Shown one piece after another: positions 1 through 5,801 of a stretch of DNA of 7,619 nucleotides (the stretch's first letter is position 1; each line of letters starts with the position of its first letter). Source of the DNA: an uncultured Syntrophobacteraceae bacterium (GTDB lineage: Bacteria > Desulfobacterota > Syntrophobacteria > Syntrophobacterales > Syntrophobacteraceae); NCBI GenBank assembly GCA_937889795.1, contig CALBZH010000006.1, positions 1-7,619 of the forward strand, written 5' to 3'. The translations under genes and the position numbers were made by a program. The notes beneath the pieces were generated by a model, which did not search any database, had not been told where the DNA came from, and worked only from the letters and a program-made list of their open reading frames with translations.

Positions 1-45
1 GATATCCACTCGTGACTGGAGTTCAGACGTGTGCTCTTCCGATCT
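1..45. other. Illumina TruSeq adapter sequence (non-genomic)
   Basis: Bases 12-45 match, from memory, the constant part of the Illumina TruSeq read-2/index adapter (begins GTGACTGGAGTTC, ends GCTCTTCCGATCT). Bases 1-11 fit the index end of the same oligo: reverse-complemented they read GAGTGG followed by ATATC, which I recall as TruSeq index 23 and the start of the P7 flank. Translation of this stretch gives the well-known contaminant peptides MTGVQTCALPI and MCSSDL in two frames. These bases should be trimmed, and no start codon within them is real. The genomic sequence begins at base 46. Confidence 0.97.
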
Positions 46-605
46 ATCGGAATGTGCCCGATACGGTGAACCGATCGATGGCGTTGACGTTGACGGCGGC
101 CATTGCGTTCGTGGTGGCCAACGTGTACCCCTTCGTCACCATTTCCGCGGCCGGAAGGGCCGTGCAGGCAACCATCTTTGGCTCCATTCTCGAAATGTGG
201 AAGCAGGGGATGGTTCTGGTCGCTCCGATGGTGTTCCTGAATGCCATCGCCGTTCCGGGCGCCTCCATCCTGGCTACCGGCTATGTGCTGGTGCGCATGC
301 GGCGGGGGGGGAGGCCGGGTCATCTGATCGAGGTGCTGAGGCTCCTTCAGCTCTTCAAACCCTGGGGGATGATGGAAGTGTTCCTGCTGGGGCTCCTCGT
401 CTCCGTCGTCAAGCTGGGGTCGTATGCGCGCGTGGCTCCGGATGTCGCTCTGTGGGCGATCGGCTCGATGGTCCTGCTGACCGCGGCGATCGCCACTGTT
501 TTCGATCCGCGATTCGTTTGGATCTGGATCGACGAAGAGCGCCGGCGCCGGCGCCGGGCTTCGGGTCGGTCCTCGGGAGGCTCGCCCGAGGAGGGAAGTC
601 CGTGA
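46..605 (+). CDS. pqiA: PqiA-domain inner-membrane protein, first copy (5' truncated)
   Basis: This is the C-terminal part of a paraquat-inducible protein A family membrane protein. The first complete genomic codon is at 48; the apparent ATG-like start upstream lies in adapter sequence. About 185 residues remain. Four hydrophobic segments are visible: one starting ALTLTAAIAFVVANVYPF, one around GMVLVAPMVFLNAIAVPGA, one in MMEVFLLGLLVSVVKLG and one in LWAIGSMVLLTAAIATVF. The family hallmarks NxYPFxT, KPWGMMEVF and FDPRFVW are present. The missing N-terminus would normally carry a zinc ribbon. The tail is Arg-rich then Ser/Gly-rich, encoded by a GGCGCC-type hexamer repeat around 539-558. The stop overlaps the next start in GTGA (602-605). 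In E. coli, PqiA carries two such domains in one chain; here the second is a separate gene. The protein is inferred to work in the inner membrane with PqiB in lipid transport. Confidence 0.9.
571..604 (+). promoter_or_regulatory. Ribosome binding site with upstream hairpin for the second PqiA gene
   Basis: A perfect 7-bp stem (CCTCGGG at 571-577 pairing with CCCGAGG at 585-591, 7-base loop) lies at the end of the first PqiA gene. A strong Shine-Dalgarno sequence, GGAGGG at 590-595, lies 6 bases before the GTG at 602, so the stem covers its first two bases. With the GTGA stop/start overlap this suggests translational coupling: ribosomes finishing the first gene would open the hairpin. The Shine-Dalgarno and overlap are seen directly; the coupling is inferred. 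Confidence 0.55.
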
Positions 606-1258
606 GCTATCCATCTTCGAATGCTGCCAGTCTCGGGCTCCTGAATTGCCACACCTGCGGCCTGATTTCGAAGGCTCATGCCGACGGCGTCAGCCACTGC
701 CCCCGGTGCGGCACCCAGCTCCACTTCCGAAAACCCAACAGCATCTCGAGAACCTGGGCTCTCGTCATCGCGGCCGCGATTCTCTACGTGCCGGCGAATC
801 TCCTCCCCGTCATGAGCTCGGGCTCATCCTTCGGCACTCACGCGGACACGATCATGAGCGGCGTGGTGGTGCTCTGGGAGACGGGCTCCTGGCCGCTGGC
901 ACTGCTCGTTTTTATTGCGAGCGTCACCGTCCCGCTGGCCAAGCTCATGGCTCTCACCCTGCTGCTCATTTCCGTGCAGCGCAAGTCGACCTGGCGGCCG
1001 ATCGAGCGGGCCAGGCTCTACCGCGTTGTGGAGCTCGTCGGGCGCTGGTCGATGCTCGATATTTTCGTCGTGACGGTTCTGGTCGGTCTGGTGCAGCTTC
1101 AGCCATTGATGGTGATCCTGCCGGGCCCGGGGGCAGTCGCCTTCGCGGCAGTCGTCATTCTGACCATGTTTGCCGCTATGACTTTTGATCCGCGTCTCAT
1201 CTGGGACCCTCTGGAGAAACTGGATGACAGAAACACCCCCAAGCCCCGACTCCACTGA
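602..1258 (+). CDS. pqiA: PqiA-domain inner-membrane protein, second copy with zinc ribbon
   Basis: This 218-residue protein is a complete single PqiA domain. I chose the GTG at 602 because it has GGAGGG six bases upstream and overlaps the previous stop, and because translation further upstream is an antisense-like frame of the first gene. A zinc ribbon is formed by Cys16, Cys19, Cys33 and Cys36 (CHTC and CPRC knuckles). Hydrophobic segments follow at about 52-71, 97-124, 151-172 and 178-195. Family motifs seen are YVPANLLPVM, VTVPLAKL, GRWSMLDIF, LVQLQ and MTFDPRLIW. The sequence pattern is that of the second half of E. coli PqiA/LetA, whereas the preceding gene resembles the first half. Together they probably form the two-domain inner-membrane partner of the MCE protein. 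The gene overlaps pqiB by 35 bases. Confidence 0.93.
   Translation: MSYPSSNAASLGLLNCHTCGLISKAHADGVSHCPRCGTQLHFRKPNSISRTWALVIAAAILYVPANLLPVMSSGSSFGTHADTIMSGVVVLWETGSWPLALLVFIASVTVPLAKLMALTLLLISVQRKSTWRPIERARLYRVVELVGRWSMLDIFVVTVLVGLVQLQPLMVILPGPGAVAFAAVVILTMFAAMTFDPRLIWDPLEKLDDRNTPKPRLH
1213..1226 (+). promoter_or_regulatory. Ribosome binding site and start of pqiB
   Basis: GGAG at 1213-1216 sits 7 bases before the ATG at 1224. This supports the start at 1224 over the in-frame ATG at 1185, which would add 13 residues of no family similarity. The site lies inside the coding sequence of the upstream gene. Confidence 0.7.
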
Positions 1259-2882
1259 TGTGCCGGAAGCGGTCGTCGTGCCCCATCGGCGCAATCTGCC
1301 CCTTGTGTGGATCATCCCGCTCGTTGCCGCCCTGATCGGTGGCTGGCTGGCCGTGAGAACGATCCTCGAGCGGGGTCCGACGATCACCATTACCTTTAAG
1401 ACGGCTGAAGGCCTCGAGGCGGGAAAGACTCACGTTCGTTACAAGGACGTCAACATCGGGCTGGTCACCGCCGTGACTCTCTCGGATCGTTTTTCCAAGG
1501 TGCTGGTGACGGCACAAATTGAAAAGCACGCCGCGGGGCTGCTCGTCGATGACGCCAAGTTTTGGCTGGTGAAGCCGCGAGTCACCTTGAGCGGGGTGTC
1601 GGGCCTGGGCACGCTGCTTTCAGGCAATTTCATCGGGTTTGAAGAGGGGAAGTCCACCGAGCGCCGTCATGATTTCACCGCCTTGGATGTGCCCCCCATC
1701 GTGACAGGGGGCCAGCCCGGCCGTCAGTTCATCCTGCGCGCGGATACGCTCGGATCGCTCGGGATCGGATCGCCGCTCTATTTTCGACGGCTTCCCGTCG
1801 GTCAGGTCATCGGGTATGACCTGGGGGATGGCGGGCGGCATGTGGACGTGAGAGCGTTCGTGGAATCGCCCTACGATACGTTTGTGGCCGAAGGGACTCG
1901 GTTCTGGAATGCGAGCGGGCTGGACATGTCCCTGGGGGCGAACGGCATCGAGGTGCGCACGGAGTCCGTGACGTCGATTCTGGTGGGGGGGGTCGCCTTC
2001 GAAACCCCCGAGCACGCCCTGGACCTCGAGCGCGCGGCACCGGATACGCGGTTCACCCTCTACCCGGACCGCAAAGCGGCCATGAAGAAGCCGGAGAAGA
2101 TCGTCGACCCCTACATGCTTCAATTCAACGAATCCGTGCGAGGGTTGTCGGTGGGTGCCCCGGTAACGCTGCTGGGACTGACCGTGGGGGAGGTGACGGA
2201 TGTCAGTCTCGAGGGCAACTCGGACGCGGCGCATCTGAAGGCGAACGTGACCGTCGCCATCTACCCGGAGCGTACGGCCGCTTTGCAAAAGAACGACTGC
2301 CCCATCGATCTCAATGCCTGCCGGGAGACCTTGCGGCAGTATGTCGAAGACCGAGGTCTGCGCGCTCAGCTCAAGAGCGGCAATCTCCTGACAGGGCAGC
2401 TCTATGTGGCGCTCCAGTCGTTTCCCAATGCCCCGAAAGTCGTTTTGAACTGGAAGGAAGAGCCGCGTCAGATCCCGACGATGCCGGGCAACCTCGAGGA
2501 CCTCCAGTCCAAACTCTCATCCATCGCCAGCAAGCTGGATAAGATCCCCTTCGACCAGCTCGTGGCCGACCTTCGCATGGCGATCGGCTCCCTGGACCAG
2601 ACCCTGCAGAGTGCCAACAAGATGGTGAAACGGGTGGACAACGAGGTTGTACCGGGCGTCCGGGCGAGTCTCGACGAGCTCCGCCGGGCGCTCGCCGCCG
2701 CGGAGAAGGCCATGTCGGGGGTTGAGAAGAACCTGGTGGGGGCGGACGCTCCCGTCCAGCAGGAGCTCCAGGGAGTGCTGCAGGAGCTCAACCGCGCGGC
2801 GCGATCGGCCCGCAACCTCTTTGATTACCTGGACCGCAATCCCAGTGCCCTCATTCGCGGAAAGCAGAAGGAGAATCCCTAA
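1224..2882 (+). CDS. pqiB: PqiB-like MCE-domain lipid transport protein
   Basis: This 552-residue protein has a short cytoplasmic N-terminus, one membrane anchor at about residues 25-47 (LPLVWIIPLVAALIGGWLAV), three MCE/MlaD domains at about 50-140, 165-255 and 295-395, and a long helical, coiled-coil-like C-terminus at about 420-535. Each MCE domain shows the characteristic turn: AGKTHVRYKDVNIGLV, IGSPLYFRRLPVGQVIG and VGAPVTLLGLTVGEVTDV. Three domains plus a long C-terminal helix match E. coli PqiB, not LetB/YebT with seven domains. In PqiB the MCE domains stack as hexameric rings and the helices form a tube spanning the periplasm for lipid movement. An unusual detail is a cysteine pair, Cys359 and Cys366, within the third MCE domain. 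The gene overlaps the second PqiA gene by 35 bases, and its TAA directly abuts the pqiC ATG. Confidence 0.95.
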   Translation: MTETPPSPDSTDVPEAVVVPHRRNLPLVWIIPLVAALIGGWLAVRTILERGPTITITFKTAEGLEAGKTHVRYKDVNIGLVTAVTLSDRFSKVLVTAQIEKHAAGLLVDDAKFWLVKPRVTLSGVSGLGTLLSGNFIGFEEGKSTERRHDFTALDVPPIVTGGQPGRQFILRADTLGSLGIGSPLYFRRLPVGQVIGYDLGDGGRHVDVRAFVESPYDTFVAEGTRFWNASGLDMSLGANGIEVRTESVTSILVGGVAFETPEHALDLERAAPDTRFTLYPDRKAAMKKPEKIVDPYMLQFNESVRGLSVGAPVTLLGLTVGEVTDVSLEGNSDAAHLKANVTVAIYPERTAALQKNDCPIDLNACRETLRQYVEDRGLRAQLKSGNLLTGQLYVALQSFPNAPKVVLNWKEEPRQIPTMPGNLEDLQSKLSSIASKLDKIPFDQLVADLRMAIGSLDQTLQSANKMVKRVDNEVVPGVRASLDELRRALAAAEKAMSGVEKNLVGADAPVQQELQGVLQELNRAARSARNLFDYLDRNPSALIRGKQKENP

Positions 2883-3470
2883 ATGCTTCGCCTGACTGCC
2901 ATCACCCTGTTGTGCGGACTCCTCGCCCTGGCCGGAGGCTGTTCGTCGGCACCGTCCCGCCACTTCACCCTCAGCGCCGCTCCCGTGATTGCGCCCGGAA
3001 GCAGTCAACCCGATCTTGCCATCGTTGTCGGTCCGGTCACGGTGCCGGAGATGGTCGATCGCCCCCAGATCGTGCTTCGGGTCGGGGCAAACGAGGTGCG
3101 CCTCGATGAGCTGAACCGCTGGGCGTCCTCGCTCCAGGACGAAATTGCCCGTACGGTTGCTCTGAACCTGAAGACTCGTTTGGGAACATCCAACGTGACC
3201 GCTTCGGCTCAGGCACCCAAGAACGAGGCTGGCTATCGTGTCTCCATCGCGGTCCAGCGGTTTGAATCCGCCTTGGGCGATTCGGCAGCCTTGGATGCCC
3301 TTTGGACGGTCCGGCGATCCAGGGAAGAGGTTGCGCGGCCGGGTCGCACCACGGTGACCGAGCCCGCCACGGGAAAGACCCTCGATGCGGTGGTGGCCGC
3401 CCACAGCCGGGCCATTGGCCGCCTCAGCGAGGACATCGCGGACGCGATCCTGTCCATCGAGCGCAAGTAG
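2883..3470 (+). CDS. pqiC: PqiC-like outer-membrane lipoprotein (ABC-type transport auxiliary family)
   Basis: This 195-residue protein starts with a lipoprotein signal peptide: MLRL, a hydrophobic stretch and the lipobox LAGGC with Cys20 as the predicted lipidated residue. Ser at +2 rather than Asp predicts sorting to the outer membrane. The mature part matches the PqiC/YmbA (DUF330) family: RHFTLSAAP early, then RPQIVLRVGANEV (60-72), LNRWASSLQDEIARTVALNL and a C-terminal helical stretch around AHSRAIGRLSEDIADAI. The ATG follows the pqiB stop without a gap; AAGGAG at 2868-2873 lies 9 bases upstream. PqiC is known to dock the end of the PqiB tube at the outer membrane. This completes the Pqi set in the standard order A-B-C. 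It is the last gene of the operon, since the next gene lies on the opposite strand. Confidence 0.93.
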   Translation: MLRLTAITLLCGLLALAGGCSSAPSRHFTLSAAPVIAPGSSQPDLAIVVGPVTVPEMVDRPQIVLRVGANEVRLDELNRWASSLQDEIARTVALNLKTRLGTSNVTASAQAPKNEAGYRVSIAVQRFESALGDSAALDALWTVRRSREEVARPGRTTVTEPATGKTLDAVVAAHSRAIGRLSEDIADAILSIERK

Positions 3471-3725
3471 AGCTATGGTGTAAGGCATATAGATGCGCAG
3501 AAGCCTAAGAACCCTCGTTTTCGACTTTCCTTCATGCCTTCATCCACGCCAGCGCAAGGAAATGGTCAATTGCAAGACGTCATCCCGGCGGTTTTTTAGC
3601 CGGGACCCAGCGGTGTTTTAAAGAGACCCCTGGATCCCGGCTGAAAGCCTGCCGGAATGCCGGTGATGGGGTTGCGGGACGCCTTTCGTTGGTCGTCGTG
3701 GCCAGCCGATCGCCGTCCTGCTGCG
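3471..3725. other. Non-coding gap between convergent pqiC and aldehyde dehydrogenase genes
   Basis: This 255-base stretch separates the 3' ends of two convergent genes. I see no credible coding region in it. Its only clear structure is the inverted repeat at 3581-3659, described separately. No classical hairpin-plus-T-run terminator is evident immediately after pqiC. Confidence 0.7.
3581..3659. repeat. Imperfect 30-bp inverted repeat, possible intergenic palindromic element or bidirectional terminator
   Basis: The left arm (3581-3610) and right arm (3630-3659) pair without gaps over 30 bases with 24 matches, separated by 19 bases. Each arm is also a small hairpin by itself: CCCGGC at 3584-3589 pairs with GCCGGG at 3599-3604 around a T-rich loop, and CCCGGC at 3636-3641 pairs with GCCGGA at 3651-3656 with one mismatch. 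The CATCCCGG...GGATCC style resembles the dispersed intergenic palindromes of many proteobacterial and Desulfobacterota genomes (the GTCATTCCCGC...GGGAATCCAG type). Its position between convergent genes suits a bidirectional terminator. The symmetry is seen; the family assignment and role are inference. Confidence 0.7.
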
Positions 3726-5159
3726 TCAGGGCTTCATGACCACCATCTTGATGTTGGTCATCTCCTCGATGGCGAATCGTACGCCTTCCCGACCCAGCCC
3801 ACTCAGCTTGTTCCCGCCGTATGGCATGTGGTCCACCCGGAAAATCGAGGTGTCGTTGATCATGATGCCGCCCGTGTTGATACGGTCCACGGCGTACAGA
3901 GCCTTGCCGATGTCCTTGGTGTAGATGCCGGCCTGGAGCCCGTATGGGGAATCCTCGACCATGCGGATGGCCTCTTCGAAGCGTTCGTATGCGTAGATGG
4001 AAACCAGCGGCGCAAAGGCCTCGATGCACATGACCTTCATCTCGGGGCGGACGTTCGTGAGCACGGTCGGCATGAAGACTCGGCCCTCGCGCTTCCCGCC
4101 AATCAGGACGGTCGCCCCTTCCGCGAGGGCTTCCTTGACCCACGCCTCGGCGCGCCGGGCCTCGTTCTCGTCGATCATGGGGCCGACGTCGCAGTCCTTC
4201 TCAAGCGGATTCCCTACCTTGAGCTTGGAGGTGGCCTCCACGAATCGCTTGGTAAACTCGACGGCGATCGATTGGTGCACATACAGCCGCTGGAGCGAAA
4301 TGCACACCTGGCCGGAATTGGCAAAGGCGCTCATGACGCAGCGCGGGATGGCCTCATCCAGGTTGGCGTCGGGTTCGATGATGGTGCCCGAATTGTTGCC
4401 GAGTTCCAGGGTAACCTTTTTCAGTCCTGCTCGTCGGATGATCGCCTCGCCAACCGGCGGGCTCCCCGTGAACGAAACCTTGCTGACTCGCGGGTCCGAA
4501 ACCAGCTGGTCGCCGACGACCGAGCCGGAGCCCACGACGACATTGAAGACGCCTGCTGGAACCCCCGCCTCCTCCAGGATCTCGCCGAGGCGGATGGCCG
4601 TGAGCGGTGTCGTCGACGCGGGCTTGAGAACGATCGTGTTGCCGGCGGCCAGTGCCGGACCCACCTTGTGTGTGACCAGGTTCAGCGGGAAGTTGAAGGG
4701 GGTGATGGCGGCCACGACCCCCACGGGGCAGCGCAGATAGAACCCCATGCGGCCTTCGCCCGTCAGGCTGGCATCCAGCGGGATGGTTTCGCCGTGGATG
4801 CGCTTGGCCTCGTCCGCCGCGAACTGCATGGTCTCCATGCCGCGAACCACCTCCCCGATCGAGTATTTCCAGGCCTTGCCGGCCTCGCGACAGATGATCG
4901 TTGCGATTTCCTCTTTGTATGTGTCAAGGAGCTGGACCGTTTTCGCCAGCATGGCGGAGCGCTTGTGCGCCGGCGTGCGCGAGAAGGCCGGAAAAGCGGC
5001 ATGGGCGGCAGCGATGGCCTTCTCGACCGTCTCCTTGCTCGCCATGGGGACGGTTCCAAGGAGCTCTCCAGAATACTTGTCCGTGACCGACATGGTGGAT
5101 GCGTCTTCGACCCATTCGCCTCCAATGAGAACCTTGTACGATTTCGGTGTGGCTTCCAT
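3726..5159 (-). CDS. NAD(P)-dependent aldehyde dehydrogenase, lactaldehyde dehydrogenase/ALDH21-like
   Basis: This 477-residue protein has the full length of a soluble aldehyde dehydrogenase, which oxidises an aldehyde to its acid with NAD(P)+. Visible functional residues are Asn156 in TPFNFPLN (oxyanion hole), Lys179 in VLKPAS (cofactor ribose), the general-base Glu252 in LELGNN, the nucleophile Cys286 in NSGQVCISLQR and Glu380 in the CIEAFAPL equivalent of the EExFGP motif. The fold is cofactor domain first (about 1-250), then catalytic domain. PFNFPLNLVTHKVGPALAAGN and LELGNN instead of LELGGK resemble the lactaldehyde dehydrogenase/ALDH21 subgroup, so the true substrate could be lactaldehyde, succinate semialdehyde or another small aldehyde; this cannot be settled here. 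The start at 5159 has AGGAG 8 bases upstream. It begins 14 bases after the livF-remnant stop, so it was probably the distal gene of a liv operon. Confidence 0.93.
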   Translation of the reverse strand: MEATPKSYKVLIGGEWVEDASTMSVTDKYSGELLGTVPMASKETVEKAIAAAHAAFPAFSRTPAHKRSAMLAKTVQLLDTYKEEIATIICREAGKAWKYSIGEVVRGMETMQFAADEAKRIHGETIPLDASLTGEGRMGFYLRCPVGVVAAITPFNFPLNLVTHKVGPALAAGNTIVLKPASTTPLTAIRLGEILEEAGVPAGVFNVVVGSGSVVGDQLVSDPRVSKVSFTGSPPVGEAIIRRAGLKKVTLELGNNSGTIIEPDANLDEAIPRCVMSAFANSGQVCISLQRLYVHQSIAVEFTKRFVEATSKLKVGNPLEKDCDVGPMIDENEARRAEAWVKEALAEGATVLIGGKREGRVFMPTVLTNVRPEMKVMCIEAFAPLVSIYAYERFEEAIRMVEDSPYGLQAGIYTKDIGKALYAVDRINTGGIMINDTSIFRVDHMPYGGNKLSGLGREGVRFAIEEMTNIKMVVMKP

Positions 5160-5167
5160 GTGTCTGT

Positions 5168-5172
5168 CTCCT
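5168..5172 (-). promoter_or_regulatory. Ribosome binding site of the aldehyde dehydrogenase gene
   Basis: On the minus strand the sequence reads AGGAG followed by 8 bases and ATG (5159-5157). It sits in the 14-base gap after the stop codon of the livF remnant. This intact spacing indicates that the livF-aldehyde dehydrogenase junction is original. Confidence 0.75.
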
Positions 5173-5173
5173 G

Positions 5174-5341
5174 TTAGATACCCAAGTAGGCTGTTTTCAC
5201 GTGTGGATCGTTCAGGAGCCCGAGCGCCGGGCCTTCCATGACGGTCCGACCGTGCTCCAGGACATAGCCGCGGTCGCTCAGGCTGAGCGAGTGGTTCTCA
5301 TCTTGCTCGACCAGCAGCACCGTGACGCCCTGGTCGGGCGA
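5174..5341 (-). pseudogene. livF: Remnant of livF: C-terminal 55 codons of a branched-chain amino acid ABC transporter ATPase
   Basis: The translated minus strand reads QGVTVLLVEQDEN, then LSDRGYVLEHGRTVMEGPA, then LLNDPHVKTAYLGI and a TAA stop. This is the typical C-terminal end of LivF, the smaller ATPase of the branched-chain amino acid (HAAT) importer: the LLVEQ strand, the RGYVLExG turn and the closing AYLG. Walker A, the signature motif and Walker B are absent, so about three quarters of a normal 235-residue LivF is missing and no ATPase can be made. The preceding codons in the same frame belong to a different protein (see the livH remnant), so this is a fragment and not a short gene. 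The natural C-terminus and the tight spacing to the aldehyde dehydrogenase gene are intact. Confidence 0.85.
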
Positions 5342-5560
5342 CAGGTTGTCCATGATGGACCAGACGCCGGTCCCTACGATGAGGACCGTGATGGGCTCGC
5401 GGACGTTCTTCTCAGCCTGAAGATGCGCTTGATGAGGATGTTCTGCGAATAGTAGCCGAAAAAATACATGATCGGGACGGCGAACACCAGGGCCGCATAG
5501 GGATGGAGCCCCGTCAGCGTCACCGCCCAGAAGCATCCACGGGAGCACAACCGCCAAATC
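5342..5560 (-). pseudogene. livH: Frameshifted fragment resembling LivH-type permease
   Basis: Two reading frames of the minus strand each give part of a LivH-like N-terminal region. One frame (about 5532 down to 5416) reads FWAVTLTGLHPYAALVFAVP, then IMYFFGYYSQNILIKRIF, resembling the LivH segment that follows the conserved GEFxMLGA. The other frame (about 5404 down to 5342) continues with REPITVLIVGTGVWSIMDNL, the next LivH segment. A frameshift near 5405-5418 separates them, and the first frame would stop at 5374-5376. Further upstream, near 5535-5550, the frame appears disturbed again (WMLLG in one frame, FWAV in another). No start codon with a ribosome site is evident. The piece then joins livF codons directly at about 5341/5342. 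The permease assignment is from memory of family patterns and is less certain than livF. Confidence 0.6.
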
Positions 5561-5801
5561 CTCGGCGCAAGGATGGTGCTCACTCAGGGAAGGGGAGCAA
5601 TGGATGATTTCTCGTGATCAAATAATGTTAATAAATATCAAGCATTTAGTTTGATTTTGGAGTTGTCTTTACCACTGAATGTCCACTATAGTTCGTATTC
5701 ATTGACTTGGCCCACTGTCTCGGGGTGCGTCCCTGACCGCTGGAATTACCAAGATCATCGCCAAGATGCTTTTCGATTGTGATGGAGCAATGGGGTTTCA
5801 A
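5561..5801. other. Non-coding region with AT-rich core between the liv remnant and the E1 gene
   Basis: No convincing gene is seen in this region, which separates divergently oriented units. Bases 5611-5700 are about 31% G+C (28 of 90), far below the flanking genes. The segment holds the candidate promoter at 5663-5692. The E1 frame is open from 5706, after a stop at 5703-5705, so a longer N-terminus is formally possible. I found no terminal inverted repeats or transposase remnants. Confidence 0.6.
5663..5692 (+). promoter_or_regulatory. Candidate sigma-70-type promoter for the E1 gene
   Basis: TTGTCT (5663-5668, four of six matches to TTGACA) and TATAGT (5687-5692, five of six matches to TATAAT) are 18 bases apart within the AT-rich core. 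Transcription would start near 5699, about 100 bases before the chosen start codon. This is a pattern match only, and AT-rich DNA gives such matches by chance. Confidence 0.35.

Noticed and set aside
12..47. Apparent start codons of the first genes at 12 and 29
   Set aside because: Both lie in Illumina adapter sequence, and the encoded N-termini are known adapter translations.
539..558. GGCGCC-type hexamer repeat as a possible regulatory or recombination site
   Set aside because: It encodes the Arg-rich tail of the first PqiA protein and is only about three units long, most simply explained as GC-rich low-complexity coding sequence.
3657..5177. Long plus-strand open frame of 506 codons opposite the aldehyde dehydrogenase gene
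   Set aside because: It is the antisense of a gene with complete family motifs, and its composition (rich in Arg, Asp, His and Gly) is typical of a GC-rich shadow frame. No family similarity is recognised.
5594..5793. 10-base direct repeat GGAGCAATGG at 5594-5603 and 5784-5793
   Set aside because: Many 10-base repeats are expected by chance in a 7.6-kb window; there is no supporting structure such as flanking inverted repeats.
5561..5801. Possible insertion-sequence remnant in the AT-rich gap
   Set aside because: No terminal inverted repeats, target duplications or transposase-like translation could be found by eye.
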